Shown here: positions 46,222 to 55,215 of the stretch, one piece after another
Layout of the letters: every line of letters begins with the position of its first letter
Numbering within the stretch: position 1 is the first letter of the stretch
Notes under the pieces: model-generated
Seen by the model: only the letters and a program-made list of their open reading frames with translations
Told to the model about the DNA's origin: nothing
Databases searched by the model: none
Position numbers and translations under genes: made by a program
Assembly: GCA_046292445.1 (NCBI GenBank)
Contig: JBKBQT010000007.1
Coordinates: 1-64,000, forward strand
From: CALIZF01 sp046292445
Lineage (GTDB): Bacteria > Pseudomonadota > Alphaproteobacteria > Rhodobacterales > Rhodobacteraceae
DNA length: 64,000 nt
Reading direction: 5' to 3'

Positions 46222-46922
46222 TCTTCGCCGATTTCCTCAAGGCGCTGCAGCAGCTTGGCGACCGGCGGTTCCGGCGGGTGCTGGTGCTGGGGCTGGCATT
46301 GACGCTGGCGCTGCTGGTGGCGGTCTATGCCGCCTTCCTCGCCTTCCTGCAGGCGGTCACCCCCGATGTGGTCGAGATCCCGCTGGTCGGGCCGGTCGGC
46401 GGGCTCGACACGCTGCTGACCTGGGGCTCGCTTCTGTTCATGATCGGGCTGAGCATCTTCCTGATGGTGCCCGTGGCCTCGGCCTTTACCGGCCTTTTCC
46501 TCGAGGATGTGGCGGCGGCGGTCGAGGAGCGGCACTATCCGCATCTGCCGCCCGTGCCGCGGCTGCCGCTCGGGGATGCGCTGATCGACAGCCTGAACTT
46601 CTTCGGCGTTCTGGTGGCGGTGAACGTGCTGTCGGTGTTTCTCTACATCTTCGCGGGGCCGTTCGTGCCGGTGCTGTTCTGGGCGGTGAACGGATTCCTG
46701 CTGGGGCGCGAGTATTTCACGCTGGTCGCGATGCGGCGGCTGGGGCGCAAGGGGGCGCGCAGCTTGCGGGCGCGGCATCCGGGGCAGATCTGGCTCGCCG
46801 GCATCCTGATGGCGGCGCCGCTGTCGATCCCGCTGATCAACCTCGTGATCCCGGTGCTCGGTGCGGCGACCTTCACCCACCTTTTCCATCGGCTTGCGGC
46901 GCAGGGCCCATCGTCCCCCTGA
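46218..46922 (+). CDS. EI24 domain-containing membrane protein (CysZ-like)
   Basis: A 234 aa integral membrane protein with about four to six hydrophobic helices. LMVPVASAFTGLFLEDVAAAVEERHYP is the EI24/CysZ hallmark, followed by NFFGVLVAVNVLSVFLYIF and GREYFTLVAMRRLGR. CysZ transports sulfate, but this alphaproteobacterial group is not characterised. The start is GTG, coupled to the nitroreductase. Its last 50 bp overlap the convergent DUF1467 gene. Confidence 0.85.
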   Translation: MIFADFLKALQQLGDRRFRRVLVLGLALTLALLVAVYAAFLAFLQAVTPDVVEIPLVGPVGGLDTLLTWGSLLFMIGLSIFLMVPVASAFTGLFLEDVAAAVEERHYPHLPPVPRLPLGDALIDSLNFFGVLVAVNVLSVFLYIFAGPFVPVLFWAVNGFLLGREYFTLVAMRRLGRKGARSLRARHPGQIWLAGILMAAPLSIPLINLVIPVLGAATFTHLFHRLAAQGPSSP

Positions 46923-47169
46923 CGTCGAAATCGCGCACGCTGATCCAGCCCGAGGTGATGATGAGCGCGAGCACAGCCCAGACGATCGTCGCCACGATGG
47001 TGGTGAGCCGCGCCTTGCGCGCGACGACGAAGCCCTGCGGCGCGCCGGCCGGGGTGCCCGGTTCGACCTTGCCCGCATCGCCCTGCGTGGTCAGCCGCAG
47101 CGGCAGGATGATGAAGAAGGTCATGAACCAGCAGATCGCGAACAGCACGAGCGCCGCGGTGATCGTCAT
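46873..47169 (-). CDS. DUF1467 family membrane protein
   Basis: A 98 aa protein with two TM helices (ITAALVLFAICWFMTFFIIL; TTIVATIVWAVLALIITSGW) around an RLTTQGDAGKVEPGTPAGAP loop. This small family is nearly always found beside mce in alphaproteobacteria. The function is unknown. The start overlaps the mce stop codon by one base, and the 3' end overlaps the convergent EI24 gene. Confidence 0.9.
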   Translation of the reverse strand: MTITAALVLFAICWFMTFFIILPLRLTTQGDAGKVEPGTPAGAPQGFVVARKARLTTIVATIVWAVLALIITSGWISVRDFDVRGTMGPAPQADGKGG

Positions 47170-47573
47170 CAGACCTGTTCCAGTTCCAGAAGGCAGCCGT
47201 TGAAATCCTTGGGATGCAGGAACAGCACCGGCTTGCCGTGAGCGCCGATCCTGGGCTCGCCGTCGCCGAGCACGCGCGCACCAGCGGCGCGCAGCCTGTC
47301 GCGGGCGGCGAGGATATCCTCGACCTCGTAGCAGAGGTGATGGATGCCGCCGGCCGGGTTCTTGGCGAGAAAGCCCGCTATGGGGGAGTTGTCGCCGAGC
47401 GGATGGAGCAGTTCGATCTTGGTGTTCGGCAACTCGATGAACACCACCCGCACGCCATGCGCCGGTTCGTCCTGCGCATCGCGCACGGTGGCGCCGAGCG
47501 TTCCGCGATACTGCGCGGCGGCGGCGTCAAGGTCGGGCACGGCGATGGCGACATGGTTGAGGCGGCCGATCAT
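47169..47573 (-). CDS. mce: methylmalonyl-CoA epimerase
   Basis: A 134 aa VOC-fold enzyme interconverting (2R)- and (2S)-methylmalonyl-CoA in propionate assimilation and the ethylmalonyl-CoA pathway. NHVAIAVPDLDAAAAQYRGTL, VRVVFIELPNTKIELLHPLG, GIHHLCYEVEDI and LFLHPKDFNGCLLELEQ hold the metal His/Glu residues. Full length. Followed by the DUF1467 gene. Confidence 0.95.
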   Translation of the reverse strand: MIGRLNHVAIAVPDLDAAAAQYRGTLGATVRDAQDEPAHGVRVVFIELPNTKIELLHPLGDNSPIAGFLAKNPAGGIHHLCYEVEDILAARDRLRAAGARVLGDGEPRIGAHGKPVLFLHPKDFNGCLLELEQV

Positions 47574-47749
47574 GGGCGGTCTCCGGCATTGGAACGGGCG
47601 GTCCCCGGTATGCGGCGGATGCGGGCGCAGGGCAAGTCCTGCGGCAGAATGGCGACGGTATGGCGCGGCGGGGCGTGTTAATGCGCTGTTCACCGGGATG
47701 GGGTGTGATCGGCGCGTTCCTGCCGCTGCCCTTTCGACGGAGGTTGCCC

Positions 47750-48442
47750 ATGCCCGAGGTCGCCGCGCCGCCCGCCGCCAGTCCCGCCCTGCCTCTGCAG
47801 GGGTTCACCCTGCTGGTGGTCGAGGACAGCCGCTATGCCTGCGAGGCGCTCCGGCTGATCGCGCAGCGGCTGGGCGCGCGGCTGCGCCGGGCCGAAACGA
47901 TCGCGGATGCGCGCCGGCACCTTGCGCTCTATCGCCCCGATGTGGTGCTGGTCGATCTCGGCCTGCCGGACGGCAATGGCGCGGCGCTCATCCGCGATCT
48001 GGCGTTGCGGGCGCCGGCGGGGCCGGTCGTGCTGGGCATGTCGGGCGATCCGGGGGGGCGCGTGGCGGCGCTTGCGGCCGGTGCGGCGGGTTTCCTCGAA
48101 AAGCCGCTGCCGGGGGTCGCCGCGCTGCGCGACTTGGTGCTGCGGCATCTGGGCCTGCGGGTGCCGGCGCCTGCGGCCGAGCCGGGGCTGCCGGCGCCGG
48201 ACGCGCTGGCGCTGCGCGACGACCTGGAACGGGCGGCGCGGCTCCTCGATGGCGCGCCGGGTGCAGGCGTGCAGCGCTATCTGGCCCAGTTCATCGCGGG
48301 CCTTGCGCGCAGCGCGCGCGACGATGCGCTGGCCGAGGCGGCGGGACGCATGACACGCGATGCGGGCGCGGCCCCGGCCGTCGCCGCCTTGCTGGCACGG
48401 CGGCTGCGGGCCGCGCCCGCGGCCTTTGATCGCGGGATGTGA
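47750..48442 (+). CDS. response regulator receiver protein
   Basis: A 230 aa protein. Residues about 20-140 form a receiver domain: LLVVEDSRYA (acidic pair), VVLVDLGLPDGNGA (phospho-Asp), VLGMSGDP (Thr/Ser site) and FLEKPLPG (Lys). The remaining 90 residues are helical, Ala/Arg-rich and match no DNA-binding or enzyme domain known to me; no Hpt His is visible. A GGAGG site fixes the start at 47750. No partner kinase is adjacent. Confidence 0.85.
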   Translation: MPEVAAPPAASPALPLQGFTLLVVEDSRYACEALRLIAQRLGARLRRAETIADARRHLALYRPDVVLVDLGLPDGNGAALIRDLALRAPAGPVVLGMSGDPGGRVAALAAGAAGFLEKPLPGVAALRDLVLRHLGLRVPAPAAEPGLPAPDALALRDDLERAARLLDGAPGAGVQRYLAQFIAGLARSARDDALAEAAGRMTRDAGAAPAVAALLARRLRAAPAAFDRGM

Positions 48443-48604
48443 CGCGCAGCCCGCCGACGGCTCCGCTGCAAGCGGGCAGCGCCGTGCTGGAGCGGCGGCG
48501 GCGGGCGCGACGATCCCGGCCTGACAGAGGCCCCTGCGGCAGACGGTGCCGGTCCGGCAGGCCATGCGGCCGGTCGGCGCGCCCCCGCGCCCTGCCCGGC
48601 GCTG

Positions 48605-49831
48605 TTAGAGGACGATCCCCGGATCGTCCCCCATGTCGAGCCCGGGAAACACCGACCGCTCCAGCAGCGCCCGGTCGAAACCGTAAAGGCCGCGCATCGC
48701 CCAGGCGGCGACCGCCCGGACGTCGGTCGTCGGCATCAGGTCGCGCCCGGCATAGAGCGCGCTGTCATCCAGCCCCGGCCAGCGACCGTAGACCCGCCCC
48801 CCGCGCAGCGCCCCGCCCGCCATCAGCGTGACACCGCCGGTGCCGTGATCGGTGCCCCCTGTCCCGTTCTCGCGCGCCGTCCGGCCGAACTCGGTCACCG
48901 CCAGCAGCGCGGTGCGGCCCCAGACCGCAGGGCCGAGATCGGCGCGCAGGCGCAGGATCAGCCGTTCGAGACGCGCGAGCGGACGGACGATGGCGTTGAC
49001 CTGCCCCAGATGCGTATCCCAGCCCGACAGCGACAGCGCGGCGATGCGCGTGGGCCCGCGCAGCCGCTCGGCGGCAAAGGCCGCGAAGCGGTCGATCTCG
49101 GCCAGCGCCGCCTCGGGCGCGGACGAGGCCATGGGCGCCATCGCGGGCGCCTCGGGGTCGGCGTCCTCGTCCCCGTCGGCGATCGCCGCCGCCTCGCTCT
49201 GCGACAGCAGGAGGGCATCGGCGGCGGCATCGCGGAACAGCGGATCGTCGTGATAGATAAGCTCAAGCAGCCGCTGCCCCTGCGGCCCGAGGCGCAGCGC
49301 CGTATCGGGCGCCCAGGCGGTGAAAGGCGCGGCGCCCGACAGAACCGGCATCGCCTCGCGCCCGATGGCAAAGGCCGTTTCCGACGTCAGCCCCGGCATG
49401 GCCTGGAGCATGCGGTTGAGCCAACCCTCCCGCCGCAGCGCCGCGGGCGCATCCATGCCCGTGCCCGCCTCGAGCAGGTCCTGCCCGTCGAAATGGCTGC
49501 GCTGGTCGCGGTAAGGGGTCGAGGTCGCGTGGAACGCCCCCGCCTCGCCCGCCGCCCAGAGGCCGGCAAGGCCGCCAAGCGCGGGGTGCAGCGTCCACAT
49601 GTTGCCCACCGGCAGGCCGCCGGTCGCGGCGAGCCGCGGGCGCAGCGCGGCATAGACGCGGTCGCCCTCGGGCCGCACCACGTCGAGCCCGTCCATCGCG
49701 CCGCGCAGGATCACCACGATCAGCCGCGCATCGCCCGGCGCGGCGGCAAAGGTCGCGTGGCTGAGGTATGGCATCGCCGCCGCCGAACAGCCGAGCGCAA
49801 GGCCCGCCCTGAGGAAATTCCGCCGGTCCAT
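48605..49831 (-). CDS. DUF1501 domain-containing protein (Tat-exported)
   Basis: A 408 aa protein starting MDRRNFLRAGLALGCSAAA, a twin-arginine signal. LIVVILRGAMDGLDVVRPEGD and DQRSHFDGQDLLEAGTG are typical of DUF1501; the alkaline-phosphatase-like fold is seen in WDTHLGQVNA and TEFGRTARENGTGGTDHGTG. Substrate unknown. It always pairs with a DUF1800 gene, here 10 bp upstream. The protein is expected in the periplasm. Confidence 0.92.
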   Translation of the reverse strand: MDRRNFLRAGLALGCSAAAMPYLSHATFAAAPGDARLIVVILRGAMDGLDVVRPEGDRVYAALRPRLAATGGLPVGNMWTLHPALGGLAGLWAAGEAGAFHATSTPYRDQRSHFDGQDLLEAGTGMDAPAALRREGWLNRMLQAMPGLTSETAFAIGREAMPVLSGAAPFTAWAPDTALRLGPQGQRLLELIYHDDPLFRDAAADALLLSQSEAAAIADGDEDADPEAPAMAPMASSAPEAALAEIDRFAAFAAERLRGPTRIAALSLSGWDTHLGQVNAIVRPLARLERLILRLRADLGPAVWGRTALLAVTEFGRTARENGTGGTDHGTGGVTLMAGGALRGGRVYGRWPGLDDSALYAGRDLMPTTDVRAVAAWAMRGLYGFDRALLERSVFPGLDMGDDPGIVL

Positions 49832-49841
49832 CGCCTGCCCC

Positions 49842-51200
49842 CTACCTGCGGTTGAAGGCCGGGGCGGCGAGGACGAGCCCCACCCCCTCGGCCCGCTGTT
49901 CGGCCCCGGCGACCGCCCGCGCCAGAAGGCCCGCCGCATCCCGGCCCAGCGCCCGCTCGGCGAGCGCACGCGGGTCGGGCAGGTCGCGCAGCATGGCGGC
50001 TGGCGCCGTCATCGCCCAGTCGATCCGCGCGGCAAGGCGCTGCGGCGTGATCCAGGCCGCCGCCGCCTCGGGCCAGCCGTCCGGCCCGCCGGGGGCGAGC
50101 CAGGGCTGCCCCATCGCCGCCATGGGCGCGAGAATGTGCCGGATCAGCACGCGGGACGGCAGCGCCATCACATCCGCCCCGTCCAGACCGAGCGCGCGAA
50201 GCCCCGCCACCACCAGCTCCAGCGGACGGCGCACCTTGGTGCGCGGCGCGGCTTGCGCAGCCGGATCGGCGGCAAGCGCGGCGCCGACCGCCGACAGATC
50301 GCCGCCCGTGTCGGCCCAGGCCGCCGCGAGACGTGCGACCAGCGCCGGATCGGGATCGTCCGCGACGAAATGCACCGCAAGCTTGCGGGCGATGTGGCCT
50401 GTCGTCTCCGGCCGGGCGGCAAGGTCGTCGAGCACGGCCAGCACATCGTCGATCCGCGCCCGCCCGCCGCCGTAGGACCGGCCCAGCACGGTCTCCGCCC
50501 CCGGCTCGGCCCGCCGCGGCTCGAACACCATGCCGCCCGAGGGATCGACGGTCACCCCGGTGAGAAGCGCGGCAAGCTCGCGCACGTCGGTCTGGGTATA
50601 GCCCGACCGCGCGCCCATGGTGTGCAGTTCCAGGAGTTCGCGCGCCAGGTTTTCGTTGAGCCCCGCCCCGCGCCGCTGGCCGGCCGGCGAGCCGGGGCCG
50701 ATCGAGGACGACTGGTCGAGGAAATGCAGCATCGCCGGGTGCAGCGTGGCCGCGCGCAGCAGCGCGGCGAAGGGGCCGGCCGCGTTGGGCCGGATCGCAT
50801 CGTCAACGAAGCTCGCCGGCAAGAGGCGGTCGCGCGGACGGCGGGCGGCGACGGCGAAATGATCGGCCCAGAACCACACGAGGCGTTCGCGAAGATCGGC
50901 CGCGCCGCCCGCCCGGCCCGCATCGACGGCGCGGGCGATGCTCGCCCGCGCGGCATCGCGGGCCGCAAGCGTGAGCGCGCGCGCCGCCTCGCGCAGCGCC
51001 TCGGCCGCGCCCGGTGCCTTCTGGGTGCGGGCGCGGCGGGCCTGCGTATAGGCCTCGCCAAGGGAGAGCGCAGTGGCGGTGGCGGCGCGCGGGAAGGCAT
51101 CGGGCGCCTCGCGCAGCGGGGCAGCATAGGCTGCCGGATCGGGCCAGACACCGCCGACCGACCCGAACCCGAACCGCGCTGCCAGAGTCTCTGCCTGCAT
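49842..51200 (-). CDS. DUF1800 domain-containing protein
   Basis: A 452 aa helical protein. LVWFWADHFAVAARRPRDRL, LHPAMLHFLDQSSS, GLNENLARELLELHTMG, YTQTDVRELAALLTG and HIARKLAVHFVADDPDPALV are the conserved blocks of DUF1800. Its role is unknown; it is encoded with a DUF1501 protein, with which it probably acts at the envelope. The ATG at 51200 (MQAETLAARFG) was preferred to an in-frame start 13 codons upstream. Confidence 0.92.
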   Translation of the reverse strand: MQAETLAARFGFGSVGGVWPDPAAYAAPLREAPDAFPRAATATALSLGEAYTQARRARTQKAPGAAEALREAARALTLAARDAARASIARAVDAGRAGGAADLRERLVWFWADHFAVAARRPRDRLLPASFVDDAIRPNAAGPFAALLRAATLHPAMLHFLDQSSSIGPGSPAGQRRGAGLNENLARELLELHTMGARSGYTQTDVRELAALLTGVTVDPSGGMVFEPRRAEPGAETVLGRSYGGGRARIDDVLAVLDDLAARPETTGHIARKLAVHFVADDPDPALVARLAAAWADTGGDLSAVGAALAADPAAQAAPRTKVRRPLELVVAGLRALGLDGADVMALPSRVLIRHILAPMAAMGQPWLAPGGPDGWPEAAAAWITPQRLAARIDWAMTAPAAMLRDLPDPRALAERALGRDAAGLLARAVAGAEQRAEGVGLVLAAPAFNRR

Positions 51201-51332
51201 GCTCGGGTGATAGCAGACCGCCGCGTCCGGCGCACGCACGATGCCGTGCGCGAAAACGCGCGTCGGCGGGGAACGGCCACCGCCGAGGGCGGCAGGAGCG
51301 CGGGCGTCCTGCCGGGCTTGCGCTGGTGCGGA

Positions 51333-51408
51333 TGGTGCCCCCAGACGGGATCGAACCGCCGACCTTCGGTTTACAAAACCGCTGCTCTACCAGCTGAGCT
51401 ATGAGGGC
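51333..51408 (-). tRNA. tRNA-Thr (anticodon TGT)
   Basis: On the minus strand a 76-nt cloverleaf with encoded CCA. Acceptor GCCCTCA (51408-51402) pairs with TGGGGGC, the D arm begins GCTCAGC, the anticodon arm is CGGT-TTTGTAA-ACCG with TGT at positions 34-36, and the T arm holds GGTTCGATCC. It lies in the 353-bp gap between the DUF1800 gene and 51554, with a fitting promoter just upstream. Confidence 0.95.
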
Positions 51409-51416
51409 CCGGCACC

Positions 51417-51446
51417 GCCATACCGGCGCGGGGCGGGCGCGGTCAA
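51417..51446 (-). promoter_or_regulatory. putative sigma-70 promoter of tRNA-Thr
   Basis: Minus strand: TTGACC (51446-51441), 18 bp, TATGGC (51422-51417), ending 8 bp before the tRNA 5' end. Spacing and elements fit a housekeeping promoter. Confidence 0.5.
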
Positions 51447-51553
51447 GCGTGCCGCGGCCTCGGCGCAGGATTGCCGTTGGACGGCCGCGTTTTGTCCCTA
51501 TACTGCGCCGGGCAGGCGGGACCAGCCCGCCGCGGACAGGCGGGACCGGCAGC

Positions 51554-52429
51554 ATGGACATCGCGATCCACCTCGGCGCGCATTGCACCGATGACGAGGG
51601 GCTTGTGCGCTGCCTGCTGCGCAACCGCGGTGTGCTGGCGGCCCAGGGGATCGCCGTGCCCGGCCCGGCACGCTATCGCACGCTCCTGCGCGACGCCTCG
51701 GCCCAGCTTGGCGGCCAGACGGCCAGCGCCGATACCGCGCAACTCCTCCTCGACGAGATCGTCGAGGAGGAAGGGGCGCGGCGGGTGGTGCTGTCGTTCG
51801 ACAGTTTCATGGCCTTTCCCCGCTGGGCGATCGGGCGAAACCAGCTGTATCCGGGCGCGACGGACCGGACGGTCGCGCTCGCCGCGCTGTTTCCGGGCCA
51901 CCGGGTCGAGTTCCACCTTGCAATCCGCGACCCCGCGACCTTCCTGCCGGCCCTCTTCGAGCGGCAGAAGGGCAAGAGCTATGCCGAGTTCACCGAAGGC
52001 TGCGATCCGGCCGCCCTCGCATGGTCCGATCTTGTCGCGCGCATCCGCGCGGCAAGCCCTGCGGTGCCCCTGACCGTCTGGTGCGACGAGGATACGCCGC
52101 TGATCTGGCCCGACGTGTTGCGCACGGTCAGCGGGCATGCGCCCTCGCTGGTGCTGGAAGAGGCCGACACGATCCTCGAAGGCATCATGTCGCCCGAGGG
52201 CTTTGCCCGGATGCAGGCCTATCTGGCAAGCCATCCGCCGCAGACGGGGGTGCAGCGGCGGCGGATCGTGTCGGCGTTCCTCGACAAGTTCAGCCTGCCC
52301 GAGCGGATCGAGATGGAGCTTGACCTGCCCGGCTGGGACGACGCCTATGTCGCCGCGCTCTCGGCCGCCTATGACGCCGACTGCCTGCGTATCGCGCGGA
52401 TGCCGGGGGTCCGTTTTATCGCGCCCTGA
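51554..52429 (+). CDS. sulfotransferase-like protein with altered cofactor loop
   Basis: A 291 aa protein. The N-terminus IHLGAHCTDDEGLVRCLLRN, followed by a GIAVPGP segment, parallels bacterial sulfotransferase-like proteins that begin IHIGTHKTGT. The Lys-Thr-Gly-Thr PAPS-phosphate loop is replaced by CTDD, so sulfate transfer is doubtful. FPGHRVEFHLAIRDPATFLPALF resembles the second (Ser/Arg) cofactor region. No neighbour suggests a pathway. Function unassigned. Confidence 0.6.
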   Translation: MDIAIHLGAHCTDDEGLVRCLLRNRGVLAAQGIAVPGPARYRTLLRDASAQLGGQTASADTAQLLLDEIVEEEGARRVVLSFDSFMAFPRWAIGRNQLYPGATDRTVALAALFPGHRVEFHLAIRDPATFLPALFERQKGKSYAEFTEGCDPAALAWSDLVARIRAASPAVPLTVWCDEDTPLIWPDVLRTVSGHAPSLVLEEADTILEGIMSPEGFARMQAYLASHPPQTGVQRRRIVSAFLDKFSLPERIEMELDLPGWDDAYVAALSAAYDADCLRIARMPGVRFIAP

Positions 52430-52456
52430 CGGCTCGCGCGGGCACCCGCGGAGGCG

Positions 52457-52711
52457 TCACGGCATGCCGAGCGCAGCCTTGTACATCTCGAGCACCGCTT
52501 CTTCCTCGGCGATCTCGTCGGGCTTGCGCTTGCGCAGGGCGATGACCTTGCGCATCACGCGGGTGTCGTAGCCGCGGCCCTTCGCCTCGGCCATCAGTTC
52601 CTTGAGCTGGTCGGCGATCGCCTTCTTCTCGCTTTCGAGCTGCTCGTAGCGCTCGATGAACTGGCGCAGCTCGTCGGCGGTGACGGCATAGGTATCGGTC
52701 GGATCGCTCAT
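52457..52711 (-). CDS. gapR: GapR family DNA-binding protein (DUF2312)
   Basis: An 84 aa protein whose coiled-coil core ELRQFIERYEQLESEKKAIA, followed by LMAEAKGRGYDTRVMRKVI and LRKRKPDE, is the DUF2312 family. In Caulobacter, GapR encloses overtwisted AT-rich DNA ahead of replication and transcription. Full length, single gene. Confidence 0.95.
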   Translation of the reverse strand: MSDPTDTYAVTADELRQFIERYEQLESEKKAIADQLKELMAEAKGRGYDTRVMRKVIALRKRKPDEIAEEEAVLEMYKAALGMP

Positions 52712-52804
52712 GGCCTGCCTCGCGGGTTTTTCGCGTCCTAGCGGCGCGGGGCGGGCGGCGCAAGCGGGCTTGCCCCCGGCCGCGTCGCGGCCTATCGGGA
52801 CGGC

Positions 52805-53026
52805 ATGATCGGGGCGTGGATGATCTGGGCCGGGGTGGGCGCGACGCTGGCGGGCGTGGCGGGGATCGGCTGGTGCGTGATCGACGTGGCGCGGGCCCGC
52901 CGCGCCGGGCTCGGGGATGCCGCGCTGCGCGCGCGGCTGCAGCGGGCGGTGGCGGTCAACATGGCTGCGCTGGGGGTTTCGGCACTGGGGCTGGCGCTGG
53001 TGGTGGCGGGGATCCTGCTGCGCTGA
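52805..53026 (+). CDS. small two-TM membrane protein, unknown
   Basis: A 73 aa protein with hydrophobic helices at both ends (MIWAGVGATLAGVAGIGWCV; VNMAALGVSALGLALVVAG) joined by an Arg/Ala-rich cytoplasmic-type loop. No family was recognised. It stands alone between gapR and the FadJ-like gene, which converges on it. Confidence 0.65.
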   Translation: MIGAWMIWAGVGATLAGVAGIGWCVIDVARARRAGLGDAALRARLQRAVAVNMAALGVSALGLALVVAGILLR

Positions 53027-53048
53027 CCGGCGCGGGACCGCGCGCCTG

Positions 53049-55136
53049 TCAGTCGCCGCCCAGTGCGCCGAAGCTGCCGCCGGATGCGGCGAGGTCGGCG
53101 AGAAGCGGTGCAGGGGTCCAGAGCTCGGGCGCCTCTTGGGTGCAGGCGGCCAGTGTCTCGACCAGTTTCGGCAGGCCGAAAGCGTCGGCCCAATGCATCG
53201 GCCCGCCCTCCCAGCGCGGAAAACCATAGCCGAACAGCCAGACCGCATCGACATCCGACGGCCGCGAGGCGATCCGCTCGCCGAGGATACGCGCACCTTC
53301 GTTGGCGAGCGCAGCGAGGCAGCGCAGGCGCAACTCGGCCTCGGTGAAGGCGCGCGGGGTGATCCCCTTGGCCCGGCGTTCGGCCGCGATGATCGCAGCG
53401 ACCTCGGGCGAGGCAAGGGGCGCGCGGCTGCCGGCGGGGTAGTCGTACCAGCCCTTGCCCGCCGACTGCCCGAAACGGCCCGCCTCGCAGAGCCGGTCGG
53501 CGATGGCGACATAGCGGTGCGCGGGATCGCGGGTCGGCGCAAGGCGCTTGCGCCGTGCCCAGCCGATCTGCAGACCGGCAAGGTCGGACACCTCGAACGG
53601 GCCAAGCGGAAAGCCGAAGCCGCGCATCGCGGCATCGACGGCGGCCGGCTCTGCCCCGTCCTCGACCGCGAATTCGGCGGCCTGGCGATAGGCGGTCAGC
53701 ATCCGGTTGCCGATGAACCCGTCGCAGACGCCCGAGCGCACCGCCACCTTGCCCAGCCGCCGGCCGAGCGCGAGGCCCGTTGCCACCGCCTCGGGCGCGG
53801 TCTCGCGCGCCACGACGATCTCCAGCAGGCGCATCACATGGGCGGGGCTGAAGAAATGCAGGCCCAGCACATCGGCGGGGCGACCGGTGACGGCTGCCAG
53901 CGCATCGACGTCGAGATAGGACGTGTTGGTCGCGATCACCGCCCCCGGCCGCAGCGCCGCCGCGAGCGACCGCAGAACATTCGCCTTGACGTCGAAATCC
54001 TCGAACACCGCCTCGATCACGAGATCGCAGTCCGCAAGGCCCGCCGCCTCCAGCGCGCCGTCGAGCCGGGCCCAGTCTGCGCTGCGCGCCGCCTCGGTCA
54101 TGCGGCCCTGGGCGACGGCGCGTTCCTGCAGCGTCGCGATCCTCTCCAGCCCCTTGCCCAAGGCGGCCTGATCGCGGTCGAGCAGCGTGACCGTCAGGCC
54201 CGCCGACAGCGCGGCATAGGCGATGCCCGCCCCCATCAGGCCCGCGCCGACCACGCCCAGATGGGACACCGGCCGCGCCTGCGCGGCCGCTTCGGGAAAG
54301 CGGGCGGCGCGGCGTTCGGCAAAGAACGCATGGCGCAGGCCCGCCGCCTCGGGGGTGACGACCAGATCCTCGAAGGCCGCCCGCTCGAAGGCAAGGCCCT
54401 GCGCAAAGGGCAAAAGCAGCGCCGCCTCGATGCAATCGACGATCCGGCGGGGGGCTGGCAGACGATCCTTCGCGTGCCGCGCCCGCGCCGCCGCGATCGC
54501 CGCCTCATAGGCCGCCGGATCGGCCATGCCGTCGCGCCGCGCGCGCGTCGGGCGGGGGCCGCGCCCTTCCTCGAGCACGAGTCGCGCAAGGACGAGGGCG
54601 GCATTCGGCAGGTCGTCCTCGACCACCGCGTCGATCAGCCCGAGGTCGCGCGCCGCCGCCGCCGCCAGCGGCTTGCCCGTCGTCATCAGATCGAGCGCCG
54701 CCTGCGCACCGGCGATGCGCGGCACCCGCTGCGTCCCGCCGGCGCCCGGCAGGATGCCGAGCGACACCTCGGGCAGGCCGACCCGGGCAGAGCCGAGCGC
54801 GATCCGGTAATGCGCCGCGAGCGCCAGTTCGAACCCGCCGCCGAGCGCCGTGCCGTGGATCGCCGCGACGACCGGCTTGGGGCTCGCCTCGATCGCATCG
54901 CAGAGGTCGGGCAGAAGCGGCGCCTGCGGCGGCTTGCCGAATTCGCTGATATCCGCGCCGGCCGGAAAGGTCCGCCCCTCGGCGCGGATGACGATGGCGC
55001 GCACCGCCGGGTCGCCGAGCGCCTCGTGCATGCCCGCCGCAAGCGCCGCACGCAGGGCATGGCCGAGCGCATTGACCGGCCGATGGTCGATCACCAGCAC
55101 CGCGATCTCGCCCGCCCGTTCCGTCCTGACAGCCAT
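53049..55136 (-). CDS. FadJ/FadB-like enoyl-CoA hydratase / 3-hydroxyacyl-CoA dehydrogenase
   Basis: A 695 aa bifunctional beta-oxidation enzyme. The N-terminal crotonase domain has AVLVIDHRPVNALG, HGTALGGGFELALAAHYRIA and PEVSLGILPGAGGTQRVPRI. The NAD domain begins VVGAGLMGAGIAYAALSAGL, with ATNTSYLDVDALAA and GLHFFSPAHVMRLLEIV, and the C-terminal 3HCDH domains have GFIGNRMLTAYRQ. It hydrates enoyl-CoA and oxidises hydroxyacyl-CoA. Monocistronic as seen. Confidence 0.93.
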   Translation of the reverse strand: MAVRTERAGEIAVLVIDHRPVNALGHALRAALAAGMHEALGDPAVRAIVIRAEGRTFPAGADISEFGKPPQAPLLPDLCDAIEASPKPVVAAIHGTALGGGFELALAAHYRIALGSARVGLPEVSLGILPGAGGTQRVPRIAGAQAALDLMTTGKPLAAAAARDLGLIDAVVEDDLPNAALVLARLVLEEGRGPRPTRARRDGMADPAAYEAAIAAARARHAKDRLPAPRRIVDCIEAALLLPFAQGLAFERAAFEDLVVTPEAAGLRHAFFAERRAARFPEAAAQARPVSHLGVVGAGLMGAGIAYAALSAGLTVTLLDRDQAALGKGLERIATLQERAVAQGRMTEAARSADWARLDGALEAAGLADCDLVIEAVFEDFDVKANVLRSLAAALRPGAVIATNTSYLDVDALAAVTGRPADVLGLHFFSPAHVMRLLEIVVARETAPEAVATGLALGRRLGKVAVRSGVCDGFIGNRMLTAYRQAAEFAVEDGAEPAAVDAAMRGFGFPLGPFEVSDLAGLQIGWARRKRLAPTRDPAHRYVAIADRLCEAGRFGQSAGKGWYDYPAGSRAPLASPEVAAIIAAERRAKGITPRAFTEAELRLRCLAALANEGARILGERIASRPSDVDAVWLFGYGFPRWEGGPMHWADAFGLPKLVETLAACTQEAPELWTPAPLLADLAASGGSFGALGGD

Positions 55137-55215
55137 GCCGCTCCCGCCCCCTGCCCTGTGGACAACTTAAGGCGCGGGACGGGCGGATTGGCAAGCCCCG
55201 GAGGCGCCGGGGCGG

